From Xanthobacter autotrophicus (lineage in GTDB: Bacteria; Pseudomonadota; Alphaproteobacteria; Rhizobiales; Xanthobacteraceae): DNA of 36,145 nt. The stretch covers positions 1 through 36,145 of the forward strand of contig NZ_JAIVFN010000037.1 in the NCBI RefSeq assembly GCF_030015065.1, read 5' to 3'. Positions 26,102-35,642 of this stretch are shown piece by piece (the stretch's first letter is position 1; each line of letters begins with the position of its first letter). A program made the position numbers and the translations under genes. The notes beneath the pieces are model-generated. The model worked only from the letters and a program-made list of their open reading frames with translations. It was not told the origin of the DNA and ran no database searches.

Positions 26102-26134
26102 AGCCGGATCGTCAGGTTGAGACAACCTGCAGGC
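26099..26134. repeat. Second, diverged copy of the palindromic unit
   Basis: TAGAGCCGGATCGT then CAGGTTG-AGA-CAACCTG (26113-26129) follows the same plan as TAGAGCGCGATCCG then CAAATTG-AAA-CAATTTG at about 25985-26017: a shared TAGAGC..GATC head and a 7-bp stem with a purine trinucleotide loop. This suggests two units of one repeat family side by side. Confidence 0.6.
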
Positions 26135-26201
26135 AAATCCGTCCCGAAACGCGAAATCGCGGGAGCACCGAGGCGAGACGACGCACCCGGATCCTCAAGC
26201 G

Positions 26202-26227
26202 AAAAAACGGCCGGGCGCGCCCGGCCG
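26202..26227 (-). terminator. Strong intrinsic terminator after rplO
   Basis: A perfect 20-nt palindrome CGGCCGGGCG/CGCCCGGCCG (26208-26227) is followed on the minus strand by six T's (complement of A's at 26202-26207). It lies about 40 bp after the rplO stop. Confidence 0.88.
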
Positions 26228-26269
26228 CTCTATTCAAACCGACGCGGCCGGACCATGCCGGCCGCCGGA

Positions 26270-26752
26270 TCACTCCGCCTCGGCAGCGGCCGGAGCCGCC
26301 AGAACCGTCACGGAGCCGCCGGCCTTCTCCACCGCGGCGACGGCGGACTTGGTGGCATAGGCCACTTCCAGCGTCACCTTGGCGGACAGTTCGCCCGAGC
26401 CGAGCACACGGACGCCGTCCTTGGCCCGGCGCAGCACGCCGGCCGCGACCAGCGCCGCCTCGGTCACCGGCTGGCCGGCATCGAGCCTGCCGGCCTCGAC
26501 GGCCGCCTGGATCTTGCCCAGGGAGACCTCGTTGTAGTCGAGGCGGAAGATGTTGTGGAAGCCACGCTTCGGCAGACGCCGATGCAGCGGCATCTGGCCA
26601 CCCTCGAACCCCTTGATGGCGACGCCGGTGCGGGCCTTCTGACCCTTGACGCCGCGCCCGGCGGTCTTGCCCTTGCCGGAGCCAATGCCCCGGCCAACCC
26701 GCATGCGCTTCTTGCGGGCGCCGGGATTGTCCCTGATTTCGTCGAGATTCAT
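26270..26752 (-). CDS. rplO: 50S ribosomal protein L15
   Basis: 160 residues. The basic N-terminus has [20 protein letters not shown] and KGQKARTG, followed by [17 protein letters not shown], all typical of L15. The C-terminus is Ala-rich (AAPAAAEAE). It is a late-assembling large-subunit protein. It comes 10 bp after rpmD and is followed at once by a strong terminator, making it the last gene of this transcript. Confidence 0.97.
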   Translation of the reverse strand: MNLDEIRDNPGARKKRMRVGRGIGSGKGKTAGRGVKGQKARTGVAIKGFEGGQMPLHRRLPKRGFHNIFRLDYNEVSLGKIQAAVEAGRLDAGQPVTEAALVAAGVLRRAKDGVRVLGSGELSAKVTLEVAYATKSAVAAVEKAGGSVTVLAAPAAAEAE

Positions 26753-26762
26753 GTCCCGCTCC

Positions 26763-26945
26763 TCACTCGACCACGCGGACGAGGTGGGCGACCTTCGCGA
26801 TCATGCCGCGCACGGCCGGGGTATCCTTGAGGGTGGAGCGGCGGTGCCGCTTGTTCAGCCCGAGCCCGACCAGGGTTGCTTCCTGGTCGAACGGGCGGCG
26901 GATCGGCGAGCCGATCTGCTCCACGGTGACTGTCTTGTCGCTCAT
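26763..26945 (-). CDS. rpmD: 50S ribosomal protein L30
   Basis: 60 residues, the usual length. The features [20 protein letters not shown] and [20 protein letters not shown] are typical of bacterial L30. It lies between rpsE (24 bp) and rplO (10 bp) in the standard spc order. Confidence 0.96.
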   Translation of the reverse strand: MSDKTVTVEQIGSPIRRPFDQEATLVGLGLNKRHRRSTLKDTPAVRGMIAKVAHLVRVVE

Positions 26946-26969
26946 GATGGCGCGCTCCTAATCCGACGC

Positions 26970-27527
26970 TCAGTCCGTCGCTTCCGCGTCTTCGACGCGG
27001 CGGCGGGACTGGAGCTGCGACACCTTGATGCCGCGACGGGCCGCGACCGAGCGCGGGCTGTCCTGGTTCTTGAGGGCGTCGAACGTGGCGCGCACCATGT
27101 TGTAGGGGTTGGAAGACCCGAAGGACTTCGCCACCACATCGTGCATGCCGAGGGTCTCGAACACCGCGCGCATCGGGCCACCGGCGATGATGCCGGTACC
27201 CGCCGGGGCGGCGCGCAGGATCACCTTGCCGGCGCCGTGGTGACCATGCACGTCGTGGTGCAGGGTCCGACCTTCGCGCAGCGGCACGCGGATGAGCGCA
27301 CGCTTGGCGCTCTCCGTGGCCTTGCGGATGGCCTCCGGCACCTCGCGGGCCTTGCCATGGCCGAAGCCGACGCGGCCCTTCTGGTCACCCACCACCACCA
27401 GAGCGGCGAAGCCGAAGCGCCGGCCGCCCTTCACCACCTTCGCGACACGGTTGATGTGGACCAGCTTGTCCACGAACGTGTTGTCGCGATCCTCGCGCTC
27501 TCCGCGCTGCTCCCGTTCACGGGCCAT
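26970..27527 (-). CDS. rpsE: 30S ribosomal protein S5
   Basis: 185 residues. The double-stranded-RNA-binding fold has [20 protein letters not shown] and [19 protein letters not shown]; the C-terminal half has [20 protein letters not shown] and [17 protein letters not shown]5 helps decoding accuracy. A charged tail ([11 protein letters not shown]) exceeds the E. coli protein. Spacing to rplR is 18 bp. Confidence 0.97.
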   Translation of the reverse strand: MAREREQRGEREDRDNTFVDKLVHINRVAKVVKGGRRFGFAALVVVGDQKGRVGFGHGKAREVPEAIRKATESAKRALIRVPLREGRTLHHDVHGHHGAGKVILRAAPAGTGIIAGGPMRAVFETLGMHDVVAKSFGSSNPYNMVRATFDALKNQDSPRSVAARRGIKVSQLQSRRRVEDAEATD

Positions 27528-27545
27528 AGTCGCTCGTCCTTCGCG

Positions 27546-27908
27546 TCAGAACTGAAGGCCGCCTTCGCGGGCGCCCTCAGCGAGCGCCTTGACGCGCCCG
27601 TGAAAAATATATGCGCCACGGTCGAAGACGACCGCGGTCACGCCCTTCGCCAGCGCCCGCTCGGCCACCAGCTTGCCAATGGTCTTGGCCGCCTCGGTGT
27701 CCGCACCGGTCTTGAGGGACCCGCGCAGGTCCTTCTCAAGGCTGGACGCGGCGGCGAGGGTCTCGCCGTTCGCGTCGTCGATGACCTGCGCATAGATGTG
27801 CTGCGAGGTCCGGTGCACCGAAAGGCGCGGACGTCCGTTCGCAGCGACGCGAATCGCACGGCGCACCTTGGCCTTGCGGCGCGCCAGCGCCTCCAAATCC
27901 TTAGCCAT
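27546..27908 (-). CDS. rplR: 50S ribosomal protein L18
   Basis: 120 residues. The basic N-terminus ([20 protein letters not shown]) binds 5S r[20 protein letters not shown] and the end [20 protein letters not shown] are conserved. It follows rplF by 12 bp. Confidence 0.97.
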   Translation of the reverse strand: MAKDLEALARRKAKVRRAIRVAANGRPRLSVHRTSQHIYAQVIDDANGETLAAASSLEKDLRGSLKTGADTEAAKTIGKLVAERALAKGVTAVVFDRGAYIFHGRVKALAEGAREGGLQF

Positions 27909-27920
27909 GGTTCGCCTCCG

Positions 27921-28454
27921 TTACTTCTTCTTACCTTCCTTGCGGAAGATGAATTCACCGGCGTACTTGACGCCCTTGCCCTTGTAGGGCTCGGGGCCAC
28001 GGAACTCGCGGATCTCCGCCGCCACCTGGCCGACCTTCTGGCGGTCGATGCCGGAGATGACCACCTCGGTGGGCTTGGGCGTGACGATCTGGATCCCGTC
28101 CGGGATCGGGTAGATCACGTCGTGGCTGTAGCCCAGCGACAGGTTCAGGTTCTTGCCCTGCACCGCCGCCTTGTAGCCGACGCCCGTGATCTCGAGCTTC
28201 TTCTCGAAGCCCTTGGTCACGCCTTCCACCAGGTTCGCCACCAGGGTGCGGGACATGCCCCACATGGCCTTGTGACGGGTGGTCTCACCGTTCATGGACA
28301 CCTTGAGCTCGGAGCCTTCGATCTTGGCCACGATCTCTTCCACGAGGGTCACTTCAAGGGCGCCCTTGGGGCCCTTCACCTTCACCGTCTGTCCGTCCAG
28401 GCTGGCGGTCACGCCAGCGGGGATGGCGACGGGCAGCTTGCCGATCTTCGACAT
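27921..28454 (-). CDS. rplF: 50S ribosomal protein L6
   Basis: 177 residues, standard length. [20 protein letters not shown] and the two repeated folds are visible; the C-terminal signature [20 protein letters not shown] is intact. L6 lies near the factor-binding site of the 50S. It follows rpsH by 16 bp. Confidence 0.98.
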   Translation of the reverse strand: MSKIGKLPVAIPAGVTASLDGQTVKVKGPKGALEVTLVEEIVAKIEGSELKVSMNGETTRHKAMWGMSRTLVANLVEGVTKGFEKKLEITGVGYKAAVQGKNLNLSLGYSHDVIYPIPDGIQIVTPKPTEVVISGIDRQKVGQVAAEIREFRGPEPYKGKGVKYAGEFIFRKEGKKK

Positions 28455-28470
28455 GTCGTCCTCCGTCGCG

Positions 28471-28869
28471 TCAGAACACGGTGAAGAGCACTTCGCCGCC
28501 GACGTTCTTGTCGCGGGCGTCGTGATCCGCCATCACGCCCTGGGGCGTGGAGACGACCGCGATGCCGAGACCGTTGGCGACTCGGGGCAGGTTCTTGACC
28601 GACGCATACACGCGCCGGCCGGGCTTCGACACGCGGGCGATCTCGCGGATCACCGGCACGCCGTCGAAATACTTGAGCTCGATCTCGAACTCGGTGCGGC
28701 CATTGCCGTGGTCGGTCTGGGTGTAGCCGCGGATGTAGCCCTCGGTGCGCAACACCTCGAGCACGCTCGCACGCAGGCGGGAGCCGGGCGTGGAGGTCTT
28801 GTCCTTGCGGCGCATCTGGGCGTTGCGGATGCGGGTGATCAGATCGCCGATGGGATCAGTGACAGCCAT
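28471..28869 (-). CDS. rpsH: 30S ribosomal protein S8
   Basis: 132 residues. [19 protein letters not shown] at the start and [19 protein letters not shown] with [18 protein letters not shown] near the end are typical of S8, which binds the central domain of 16S rRNA. In E. coli S8 represses the spc operon by binding near rplE; whether that holds here is not shown. It follows rpsN by 10 bp. Confidence 0.98.
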   Translation of the reverse strand: MAVTDPIGDLITRIRNAQMRRKDKTSTPGSRLRASVLEVLRTEGYIRGYTQTDHGNGRTEFEIELKYFDGVPVIREIARVSKPGRRVYASVKNLPRVANGLGIAVVSTPQGVMADHDARDKNVGGEVLFTVF

Positions 28870-28879
28870 CGTTCCCTCC

Positions 28880-29185
28880 TCACCAGCTCGACTTCACGAG
28901 GCCAGGAACCATGCCCTGGTTGCCCAGCTCGCGCAGCGCCACGCGGCTCATCTTGAGCTTGCGGTAGAAGGCGCGCGGACGGCCCGTCACCTCGCAGCGG
29001 TTGCGGATGCGAATCTTCGCGCCGTTGCGCGGCATCTCCGCCAGCTTGAGGGTCGCCTGGAAGCGCTCCTCGATGGGCAGGGTCTTGTCATTCACGATCG
29101 CCTTCAGACGCGCGCGCTTCGCCGCATGGCCCGTGGCCAGCTTGCGGCGGCGCTCGTTCGTCTCGATCGCGCTCTTCTTCGCCAT
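28880..29185 (-). CDS. rpsN: 30S ribosomal protein S14 (zinc-free type)
   Basis: 101 residues from the ATG at 29185 ([20 protein letters not shown]). The length and the lack of CxxC pairs mark the zinc-independent form; only one Cys is present, in [19 protein letters not shown]. An in-frame extension to 29230 adds 15 residues with no family match. The gap to rplE is 141 bp, wider than most in this cluster, with no clear terminator. Confidence 0.97.
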   Translation of the reverse strand: MAKKSAIETNERRRKLATGHAAKRARLKAIVNDKTLPIEERFQATLKLAEMPRNGAKIRIRNRCEVTGRPRAFYRKLKMSRVALRELGNQGMVPGLVKSSW

Positions 29186-29326
29186 CTCTTGCTCCTGTTC
29201 TCCGCGTCTGAGGAGGCTGAAGCCCCTCACGGCCGGAAAATCACTCGGTCTCTCAGGCTCTGGCCTTCCACCGCGGGGGAGAAAGGCCCGGACGCTCCGC
29301 TCGCGCGAAGCGCCCCTTCTAGTCGA

Positions 29327-29884
29327 TCACTGGCGGAAGGGGAAGTTGAACGCCTTCAGCAGGGCGCGGGCTTCCTCGTCCGTCTTGGCGCTGGTGCACA
29401 CGATGATGTCCATGCCCCAGATCTGCTCGACGCGGTCGTAATTGATCTCGGGGAACACGATGTGCTCCTTGATGCCCATGGCATAGTTGCCACGGCCGTC
29501 GAAGCTCTTCGGGTTCAGGCCGCGGAAGTCCCGCACGCGGGGCAGCGCCATCGTCACGAGCCGGTCGAGGAACTCATACATGCGGACCTTGCGAAGGGTG
29601 ACCTTCGCGCCCACAGGCTGGTTCTCGCGCAGCTTGAAGTTCGAGATCGCCTTGCGGGCCCGGGTGAGCACCGGCTTCTGGCCGGCGATCTGCGCCAGGT
29701 CGGCGGCGGCGGTCGTCGCCTTCTTGGTGTCGGCAGTCGCCTCGCCAACGCCCATGTTGATGACGATCTTCTCGATCGTCGGCACTTCCATGGGGTTCTT
29801 GTAGCCGAACTGCTCGATCATCTTCGGCCGCACCACCTCGTCATAGTAGGTGCGCAGCTTCGGGGTGTAAGTCGCCTCAGCCAT
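29327..29884 (-). CDS. rplE: 50S ribosomal protein L5
   Basis: 185 residues. [48 protein letters not shown]-type core (here [19 protein letters not shown]) and [16 protein letters not shown] are conserved. L5 forms the central protuberance with 5S rRNA. Its ATG overlaps the end of rplX by 8 nt (29877-29884). Confidence 0.98.
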   Translation of the reverse strand: MAEATYTPKLRTYYDEVVRPKMIEQFGYKNPMEVPTIEKIVINMGVGEATADTKKATTAAADLAQIAGQKPVLTRARKAISNFKLRENQPVGAKVTLRKVRMYEFLDRLVTMALPRVRDFRGLNPKSFDGRGNYAMGIKEHIVFPEINYDRVEQIWGMDIIVCTSAKTDEEARALLKAFNFPFRQ

Positions 29885-30194
29885 CGATCCTCTCCCCGGA
29901 ACGCTTGGCCACGCGGACCTTGGTCCCGTCTTCCAGCACCTGGAAGCCGACGCGGGTCGGCTTGCCGTCCTTGGGGTCGGCGACGGCGACGTTCGACAGC
30001 TGGATGGGAGCCTCCTTGGAGATGATCCCGCCCTCCTGGTTCGCCGTCTGGCGCTGGTGACGCTTCACGATATTGACGCCGCGGACGAGCGCGCGCTCCT
30101 CCTTCGGCATCACCTGGAGAACCTCGCCGGTGCGGCCCTTGTCGCGGCCGGTGAGGACGACGACCTTGTCGCCCTTCTTGATCTTCGCGGCCAT
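29877..30194 (-). CDS. rplX: 50S ribosomal protein L24
   Basis: 105 residues from the ATG at 30194. The KOW motif [20 protein letters not shown] lies at the N-terminus, then [17 protein letters not shown] and [15 protein letters not shown]24 starts 50S assembly. The start codon shares one base with the rplN stop (TGATG). The longer open frame to 30569 runs through rplN in another frame and is not coding. Confidence 0.97.
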   Translation of the reverse strand: MAAKIKKGDKVVVLTGRDKGRTGEVLQVMPKEERALVRGVNIVKRHQRQTANQEGGIISKEAPIQLSNVAVADPKDGKPTRVGFQVLEDGTKVRVAKRSGERIDG

Positions 30195-30562
30195 CACAGC
30201 ACCTCCGGCGCCAGCGAGATGATCTTCATGTGGTTCTTCGAGCGCAGCTCGCGCGGAACCGGTCCGAAGATACGGGTCCCAACCGGCTCCTTGTTGTTGT
30301 TGATCAGCACGGCCGCGTTGCGGTCGAAGCGGATCACCGAGCCGTCGACGCGACGAATGTCCTTGGCGGTGCGAACCACCACGGCCTTCATCACGTCGCC
30401 CTTCTTCACGCGGCCACGCGGGATCGCTTCCTTGACCGACACCACGATGATGTCGCCCACATGGGCGTACTTCCGCTTGGAGCCGCCAAGCACCTTGATG
30501 CACATGACGCGACGCGCGCCGGAATTGTCCGCCACGTCGAGATTGGTCTGCATCTGGATCAT
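30194..30562 (-). CDS. rplN: 50S ribosomal protein L14
   Basis: 122 residues, the invariant length of L14. [40 protein letters not shown] and the end [11 protein letters not shown] are diagnostic. L14 sits at the subunit interface. It is preceded by a 188-bp gap with palindromes (after rpsQ). Confidence 0.98.
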   Translation of the reverse strand: MIQMQTNLDVADNSGARRVMCIKVLGGSKRKYAHVGDIIVVSVKEAIPRGRVKKGDVMKAVVVRTAKDIRRVDGSVIRFDRNAAVLINNNKEPVGTRIFGPVPRELRSKNHMKIISLAPEVL

Positions 30563-30590
30563 GACGCACCTGTTCTCGTCATACGGCGCC

Positions 30591-30739
30591 GCCGGCGCGC
30601 CGGCATTGCCTGAACCCTTGTTTACCGTGGCCGCTCATCGGAACACGGCGTTGCCGCGGTGCGGTCTCCACTCGGTCTCTCATCGAGCCGACGGACCCGG
30701 CACCGGAGCCTTCCCCGTCCGGACGATCCATCCGGACGG
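30591..30739. other. Two palindromes in the rpsQ-rplN gap
   Basis: CCGTCCGGA (30715-30723), a 7-nt loop and TCCGGACGG (30731-30739) make a perfect 9-bp stem just after the rpsQ stop. A 14-nt perfect palindrome GCCGGCGCGCCGGC is at 30591-30604, nearer rplN. On the transcribed strand no T-run follows either, so they are not obvious terminators. Confidence 0.6.
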
Positions 30740-30750
30740 AAAATCTTCTA

Positions 30751-30999
30751 TCAGACCTCGGCCCGCTTTTCGCCCTGGACCACGATCCAGTTCTTGAGCT
30801 TGGAGATCGGCCGATGCTCCTCGATCCACACCGTATCCCCCACCTTCCAGGCATTGGCCTCGTCGTGGGCGTGATACTTCTTGGACCGGCGCACGGTCTT
30901 CTTCAGCAGCGGATGGGTGAAGCGACGCTCCACCCGGACCACCACGGTCTTGTCGGTCTTGTCGCTCACCACGACGCCCTGGAGCACGCGCTTCGGCAT
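30751..30999 (-). CDS. rpsQ: 30S ribosomal protein S17
   Basis: 82 residues. [40 protein letters not shown] and [14 protein letters not shown] are typical of S17, an early 16S-binding protein. The gene ends with two stops in a row (TGA TAG). It follows rpmC by 7 bp and is followed by the longest gap (188 bp) within the S10-spc part. Confidence 0.97.
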   Translation of the reverse strand: MPKRVLQGVVVSDKTDKTVVVRVERRFTHPLLKKTVRRSKKYHAHDEANAWKVGDTVWIEEHRPISKLKNWIVVQGEKRAEV

Positions 31000-31006
31000 C
31001 GCTTCC

Positions 31007-31219
31007 TCACTTCGCCTTCTGGACCGGCACGCCGGTCCGCTTGTCGGTCTGCACGGTCTTGATCCGCGCGATGTCGCGGCGGATCTGCTTGGACCGCGCG
31101 GTGTTCTCCAGCTGACCCGTCGCCTTCTGGAAGCGCAGGTTGAACTGTTCCTTCTTCAGCTTCAGCAGCTCATCGGCGAGCTGATCGGGGCTGAGGGCCC
31201 GAACGTCCTCGGCTTTCAT
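31007..31219 (-). CDS. rpmC: 50S ribosomal protein L29
   Basis: 70 residues. A two-helix protein with [20 protein letters not shown] and the conserved [12 protein letters not shown], then [11 protein letters not shown]29 lies at the tunnel exit near the trigger factor site. It follows rplP by 10 bp. Confidence 0.96.
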   Translation of the reverse strand: MKAEDVRALSPDQLADELLKLKKEQFNLRFQKATGQLENTARSKQIRRDIARIKTVQTDKRTGVPVQKAK

Positions 31220-31229
31220 GAGCCTCTCC

Positions 31230-31643
31230 TCACTCGGCGATGCGCTGGATGAAGCGCGTCTTGATGGGCAGCTTGGCCGCCGCGAGGGTCAGCGCCTCGC
31301 GGGCCACCTCGACGCTCACCCCGTCGATCTCGAACATGATGCGCCCGGGCTTGACGCGGGCGGCCCAGTATTCGGGAGCGCCCTTGCCCTTACCCATACG
31401 CACTTCGGTGGGCTTGGCGGACACGGGCACATCCGGGAACACCCGGATCCACACGCGGCCGGCGCGCTTCATGTGACGGGTCAGCGCGCGACGGGCCGCC
31501 TCGATCTGGCGGGCGGTGACACGCTCCGGCTCGACGGCCTTGAGGCCGAACTCGCCGAAGTTCAATTCCGTGCCGCCCTTGGCGACGCCGTGGATGCGTC
31601 CCTTGAACTGCTTGCGGAACTTGGTGCGCTTGGGTTGCAGCAT
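31230..31643 (-). CDS. rplP: 50S ribosomal protein L16
   Basis: 137 residues. [20 protein letters not shown], the [13 protein letters not shown]-like segment (here [19 protein letters not shown]) and [20 protein letters not shown] are diagnostic of L16, which helps position the A-site tRNA. It follows rpsC by 29 bp. Confidence 0.98.
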   Translation of the reverse strand: MLQPKRTKFRKQFKGRIHGVAKGGTELNFGEFGLKAVEPERVTARQIEAARRALTRHMKRAGRVWIRVFPDVPVSAKPTEVRMGKGKGAPEYWAARVKPGRIMFEIDGVSVEVAREALTLAAAKLPIKTRFIQRIAE

Positions 31644-31672
31644 GGCTTAATCGCCTTCTCTCTCGGCTGCCG

Positions 31673-32434
31673 TCAGGCGTGACCGCGATCGCGGTCGCCG
31701 CGGTCACGATCACCACGCTCACGATCACCACGCTCGCGCCGCTGGGGACGCGAGGAGGGACCGGCTTCCTGCTCGGCCTGGCGCTTGTCCTGCGCCATGG
31801 GATCGTGCTCCAGGATCTCGCCCTTGAAGATCCACACCTTCACGCCGCACGTCCCGTAGGTCGTGAAGGCGGTGGCGGTGCCGTAGTCCACGTCCGCACG
31901 CAGGGTGTGCAGCGGCACGCGGCCTTCACGGTACCATTCGAGGCGCGCGATCTCGGCGCCGCCGAGACGGCCCGAGCAATTGATACGGATGCCTTCGGCA
32001 CCCAGACGCATGGCCGACTGTACCGCGCGCTTCATGGCCCGGCGGAACGCCACGCGGCGCTCAAGCTGCTGGGCGATGGATTCGGCGACGAGACGGGCGT
32101 CGATCTCGGGCTTGCGGATCTCGACGATGTTGATGAAGACTTCCGAGCTGGTCATCTCGGAAACCTTCTTGCGCAGCTTGTCGATGTCCGCGCCCTTCTT
32201 GCCGATGACCACGCCCGGACGCGCCGAGTAGATGGTCACGCGGCACTTCTTGTGCGGACGCTCGATCACCACCTTGGACACCGCGGCCTGCTTGAGCTGC
32301 TTCATCAGCATCTCGCGGATCCGGATGTCCTCGTGCAGGAGCTTGCCGTACTCGCCCTTGTTGGCGAACCAGCGCGAGTCCCACGTGCGGTTGATGCCGA
32401 GCCGGAGCCCGACCGGATTGACCTTCTGACCCAT
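31673..32434 (-). CDS. rpsC: 30S ribosomal protein S3
   Basis: 253 residues. [20 protein letters not shown] opens the protein; the KH domain has [20 protein letters not shown], and the C-terminal domain [21 protein letters not shown]3 guards mRNA entry on the 30S. The end is a charged tail of repeated RGDR units ([19 protein letters not shown]), a lineage-specific extension. The ATG shares a base with the rplV stop (TGATG at 32432-32436). Confidence 0.98.
   Translation of the reverse strand: MGQKVNPVGLRLGINRTWDSRWFANKGEYGKLLHEDIRIREMLMKQLKQAAVSKVVIERPHKKCRVTIYSARPGVVIGKKGADIDKLRKKVSEMTSSEVFINIVEIRKPEIDARLVAESIAQQLERRVAFRRAMKRAVQSAMRLGAEGIRINCSGRLGGAEIARLEWYREGRVPLHTLRADVDYGTATAFTTYGTCGVKVWIFKGEILEHDPMAQDKRQAEQEAGPSSRPQRRERGDRERGDRDRGDRDRGHA
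31705..31734 (-). repeat. Two exact 15-bp tandem repeats in the rpsC tail
   Basis: CACGATCACCACGCT occurs at 31705-31719 and again at 31720-31734 (plus-strand reading). They encode part of the RGDR-type repeats at the C-terminus of S3 and indicate recent duplication within the tail. Confidence 0.85.
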
Positions 32435-32814
32435 CAGGCCCGCTCCTCGACTTCCCGCACCACGATGGTGATGTGGGAGAAGGGCTTCTCGATGCGCGAG
32501 GCGCGACCGCGCGCCCGCGGCGAGAACCGCTTCATCACCAGACCCTTGCCCACGTGCGCCTCAGCGACGATCAGATCGTCCACGTCGAGCTCGTGGTTGT
32601 TCTCGGCATTGGCGATCGCGCTCTCGAGGCACTTCTTCACGTCGCGGGCGATCCGCTTGTGAGAAAACTCGAGATCGGCGAGCGCCGTGGCTACCTTCTT
32701 GCCGCGGATCAGGCCCGCGACCAGGTTCAGCTTCTGCGGCGAGATGCGCAGATTGCGCGCCACCGCCTTGGCTTCGTTGTCCGCGAGCGCGCGGGGCTTT
32801 GCCTGCTTACCCAT
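32434..32814 (-). CDS. rplV: 50S ribosomal protein L22
   Basis: 126 residues from the ATG at 32814. [39 protein letters not shown] and the loop [20 protein letters not shown], which lines the exit tunnel, are diagnostic. The frame is open two codons further to a TTG at 32820, which is not needed. rpsS ends 6 bp upstream. Confidence 0.97.
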   Translation of the reverse strand: MGKQAKPRALADNEAKAVARNLRISPQKLNLVAGLIRGKKVATALADLEFSHKRIARDVKKCLESAIANAENNHELDVDDLIVAEAHVGKGLVMKRFSPRARGRASRIEKPFSHITIVVREVEERA

Positions 32815-32820
32815 GACCAA

Positions 32821-33099
32821 TCACCGCCGCTTCGACTTCTTGTCGGCCGCGTGCCCGTAATAGGTACGGGTCGGCGCGAACTCGCCGAACTTGTGGCCGA
32901 TCATTTCCTCGGAGACGCTCACGGGCACGTGCTTCTGCCCGTTATAGACGCCGAAGGTTAAGCCCACGAATTGGGGCAGAATGGTGGAGCGCCGGCTCCA
33001 GATCTTGATGACGTCCCGGCGACCCGAACCCGAAGCGGCCTCCGCCTTCTTCAGGATGTAGCCGTCGACGAACGGGCCCTTCCAAACAGACCGAGTCAT
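32821..33099 (-). CDS. rpsS: 30S ribosomal protein S19
   Basis: 92 residues, standard length. [59 protein letters not shown] are typical of S19 in the 30S head. It follows rplB by 11 bp. Confidence 0.98.
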   Translation of the reverse strand: MTRSVWKGPFVDGYILKKAEAASGSGRRDVIKIWSRRSTILPQFVGLTFGVYNGQKHVPVSVSEEMIGHKFGEFAPTRTYYGHAADKKSKRR

Positions 33100-33110
33100 G
33101 TCTCAGGCCC

Positions 33111-33944
33111 TCACTTCTTGCGCTTGTGGCGGCTGGACACGATGAACTTGTCCGTCGCCTTGTTGTTGCGGGTCTTCTTGCCCTTGGTGGGGAAGCCCCA
33201 GGGGGTGACCGGGTTACGGCCGCCGGAGGTGCGGCCTTCGCCGCCGCCGTGCGGGTGGTCCACCGGGTTCATGGTCACGCCGCGGTTATGCGGACGCTGG
33301 CCCAGCCACCGGCTGCGCCCGGCCTTGCCGAGCGAGATGTTCATGTGATCGGGGTTGGAGACCGCGCCCACGGTGGCATAGCAGCCGCCGTGCACGAGCC
33401 GCTGCTCGCCCGAATTGAGACGCACGATCACGTAGCCCTGGTCGCGGCCGACGATCTGCGCGTAGGTGCCGGCGGAGCGGGCGATCTGGCCGCCCTTCCC
33501 GATCTTCAGCTCCACATTGTGGACGATGGTGCCCACCGGCAGCGAGGACAAGGGACCGGCATTGCCGGGCTTCACGTCCACCTGCTCGCCGGCGATCACC
33601 TGGTCGCCCACCGCCAGGCGCTGCGGCGCCAGGATGTACGCCAGCTCGCCATCCTCATACTTGATGAGGGCGATGAAGGAGGTGCGGTTCGGATCGTACT
33701 CCAGCCGCTCCACCACGGCGGGAACACCGCGCTTGGTGCGCTTGAAGTCCACGAGGCGGTAGGTCTGCTTGTGACCGCCGCCGCGGAACCGCACGGTCAC
33801 GCGACCGTTGTTGTTGCGCCCGCCCGAGGAGCTCTTGCCCTCGGTCAGGGTCTTCACCGGCTTGCCCTTGTAGAGGCCGGAGCGGTCCACGATCACGAGC
33901 TGGCGAAGGCTCGGCGTGACCGGCTTGAAATGCTTCAGCGCCAT
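33111..33944 (-). CDS. rplB: 50S ribosomal protein L2
   Basis: 277 residues. [20 protein letters not shown] at the start, [20 protein letters not shown] in the middle and the signature [19 protein letters not shown] near the C-terminus, with the histidine close to the peptidyl-transferase centre. L2 binds 23S rRNA and is needed for subunit joining. It follows rplW by 25 bp. Confidence 0.98.
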   Translation of the reverse strand: MALKHFKPVTPSLRQLVIVDRSGLYKGKPVKTLTEGKSSSGGRNNNGRVTVRFRGGGHKQTYRLVDFKRTKRGVPAVVERLEYDPNRTSFIALIKYEDGELAYILAPQRLAVGDQVIAGEQVDVKPGNAGPLSSLPVGTIVHNVELKIGKGGQIARSAGTYAQIVGRDQGYVIVRLNSGEQRLVHGGCYATVGAVSNPDHMNISLGKAGRSRWLGQRPHNRGVTMNPVDHPHGGGEGRTSGGRNPVTPWGFPTKGKKTRNNKATDKFIVSSRHKRKK

Positions 33945-33969
33945 GGTCTTGTCCCGTTCCCCTCAGCTC

Positions 33970-34278
33970 TCAGAGGCCCGTGGTGATGTCGATCTTCTGG
34001 CCCTCTTCGAGGGTCACGACAGCCTTCTTGACGTCGCTCTGGACGCCCTTCCGGCCGCGGAAGATCTTCACCTTGCCCTTGCGGACCAGCGTATTCACGC
34101 TCTTCACCTTCACGTCGAAGAGCTTCTCCACGGCCTCCTTGATGGCAGGCTTCGTGGCGGTCTTGGCGACGTTGAAGACAACCTTGTTGTGCTCGCTCGC
34201 CGCCGTCGCCTTCTCGGTGATGACGGGGGAACGGATCACGTCGTAATGACGCGGCTCGATGGTGCGTTGCGGGCTCAT
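33970..34278 (-). CDS. rplW: 50S ribosomal protein L23
   Basis: 102 residues. [18 protein letters not shown] and [20 protein letters not shown] with [20 protein letters not shown] are typical. L23 is the docking site for trigger factor and SRP at the tunnel exit. The ATG overlaps the rplD stop by 4 nt (ATGA, 34275-34278). Confidence 0.97.
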   Translation of the reverse strand: MSPQRTIEPRHYDVIRSPVITEKATAASEHNKVVFNVAKTATKPAIKEAVEKLFDVKVKSVNTLVRKGKVKIFRGRKGVQSDVKKAVVTLEEGQKIDITTGL

Positions 34279-34895
34279 TTGAAGCGCGCCTCCAGCGCGT
34301 CCACGGCGGCCTTGGTCAGGACCAGGGTGTCGCGGCGCAGGATGTCGTAGACGTTGATGCCCTGGATCGGGAGCACGTCCACATAGGGCAGGTTGCGCGC
34401 CGCGAGCGCCACATTCTGCTCCACCTGGGCACCGTCCACGATCAGGACCGATTCGAGACCCAGCTTGGCGAAGTGCTCCTTGAGCGCCTTCGTCTTGGGA
34501 TCGTCAAGGGAGACCTTGTCGAGCACGATGATCTGCTCGGCCTTGGCCTTCGACGACAGGGCATGCCTCAGCGCGAGCGCACGCACCTTCTTCGGCAGGT
34601 CGATGGCATGGGAGCGCACGACCGGGCCGAAGGCGCGACCACCGCCGCGGAACTGCGGAGCGGAGGCGGCGCCGTGACGGGCGTTGCCGGTGCCCTTCTG
34701 CTTGTACATCTTCTTGGACGTGCGGTTGATTTCCGAACGGCCCTTGGTGCGGTGCGTGCCGGCCTGGCGGCGCGACAGCTGCCACGTCACGCAGCGGTGC
34801 AGGATGTCCGCCCGCGGCTCGAGACCGAAGATCTCGTCCGACAGGGTCACGGAGCCGGCCTCGATGCCGTCGAGCGTCTTGACGGTGATTTCCAT
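34275..34895 (-). CDS. rplD: 50S ribosomal protein L4
   Basis: 206 residues from the ATG at 34895. [20 protein letters not shown], the tunnel loop [20 protein letters not shown] with GGRAFGP, and [18 protein letters not shown] are diagnostic. In E. coli L4 also represses the S10 operon. The ATG shares one base with the rplC stop (TGATG); a GTG one codon upstream (34898) is also possible. Confidence 0.97.
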   Translation of the reverse strand: MEITVKTLDGIEAGSVTLSDEIFGLEPRADILHRCVTWQLSRRQAGTHRTKGRSEINRTSKKMYKQKGTGNARHGAASAPQFRGGGRAFGPVVRSHAIDLPKKVRALALRHALSSKAKAEQIIVLDKVSLDDPKTKALKEHFAKLGLESVLIVDGAQVEQNVALAARNLPYVDVLPIQGINVYDILRRDTLVLTKAAVDALEARFK

Positions 34896-35620
34896 CACGC
34901 GCCCTCCTCATTGACGGCTTCGGCGGCGGGAGCCGCTTCGGACCCGTTCAGCTTGAACGCGCCGGGCTTGGGAGCCTCGGCAGGCAGCTTCTTCTTCACC
35001 GCGTCGCGCACGGTGATCCAGCCGCCCGCATGGCCGGGAACGGCGCCTTCCACGGCGATAAGGCCGCGCTCGACGTCGGTCATGACGACCTTGAGGTTCT
35101 GGGTGGTGACGGTGACGTCACCCATGTGGCCCGGCATCTTCTTGTTCTTGAAGGTCTTGCCCGGGTCCTGACGGCCGCCGGTCGAACCGATCGAACGATG
35201 CGAGATGGACACGCCGTGGGTGGCGCGCAGACCACCGAAATTGTGGCGCTTCATGCCGCCGGCGAAGCCCTTGCCGATGGTGGTGCCGGTGACGTCCACA
35301 TACTGGCCCACGACGAAGTGGTCAGCCGTGATCTCGGCGCCGACGGGGATCAGCGCCTCTTCCGGCACGCGGAATTCCGCAAGCTTGCGCTTGGGCTCCA
35401 CCTGGGCGATGGCGAAGTGGCCGCGCTCGGCGCGGGTCACGTTCTTGGGCTTGCGACGGCCAGCACCGAGCTGGACCGCGACATAACCGTTCTTGTCGAG
35501 CGTACGGTGGGCAACCACCTGGCAGCTCTCAACTTTCAGCACAGTGACCGGCACGTGCTCACCGGCATCGGTGAAGATGCGGGTCATGCCGACCTTCTGG
35601 GCGATGACGCCTGACCGCAT
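34895..35620 (-). CDS. rplC: 50S ribosomal protein L3
   Basis: 241 residues from the ATG at 35620, which has GAGGAGA a few bases upstream. [40 protein letters not shown] and [20 protein letters not shown] are diagnostic of L3, an assembly initiator. The last ~30 residues ([20 protein letters not shown]) form an extension seen in alphaproteobacteria. An in-frame upstream region (to 35665) overlaps rpsJ and is rejected. Confidence 0.97.
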   Translation of the reverse strand: MRSGVIAQKVGMTRIFTDAGEHVPVTVLKVESCQVVAHRTLDKNGYVAVQLGAGRRKPKNVTRAERGHFAIAQVEPKRKLAEFRVPEEALIPVGAEITADHFVVGQYVDVTGTTIGKGFAGGMKRHNFGGLRATHGVSISHRSIGSTGGRQDPGKTFKNKKMPGHMGDVTVTTQNLKVVMTDVERGLIAVEGAVPGHAGGWITVRDAVKKKLPAEAPKPGAFKLNGSEAAPAAEAVNEEGA

Positions 35621-35642
35621 GGTCGTGTCTCCTCGCCTCACG

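Larger units (their letters stand above)
25735..26269. other. 535-bp gap splitting rplO from secY
   Basis: It contains, in minus-strand order, a strong terminator right after rplO (26202-26227), a compound palindromic repeat (25984-26129), and about 250 bp of leader before secY. Near secY a TATAAG box with a weak inverted repeat (GCCCT/AGGGC, 25770-25785) could be a -10 element, but no well-placed -35 box is visible. Two short open frames across the gap do not look like genes. Confidence 0.6.

Noticed and set aside
25797-26125. Short open frames inside the rplO-secY gap
   Set aside because: They cross the palindromic repeat, have no ribosome site or domain and match on both strands, as expected by chance at this GC content.
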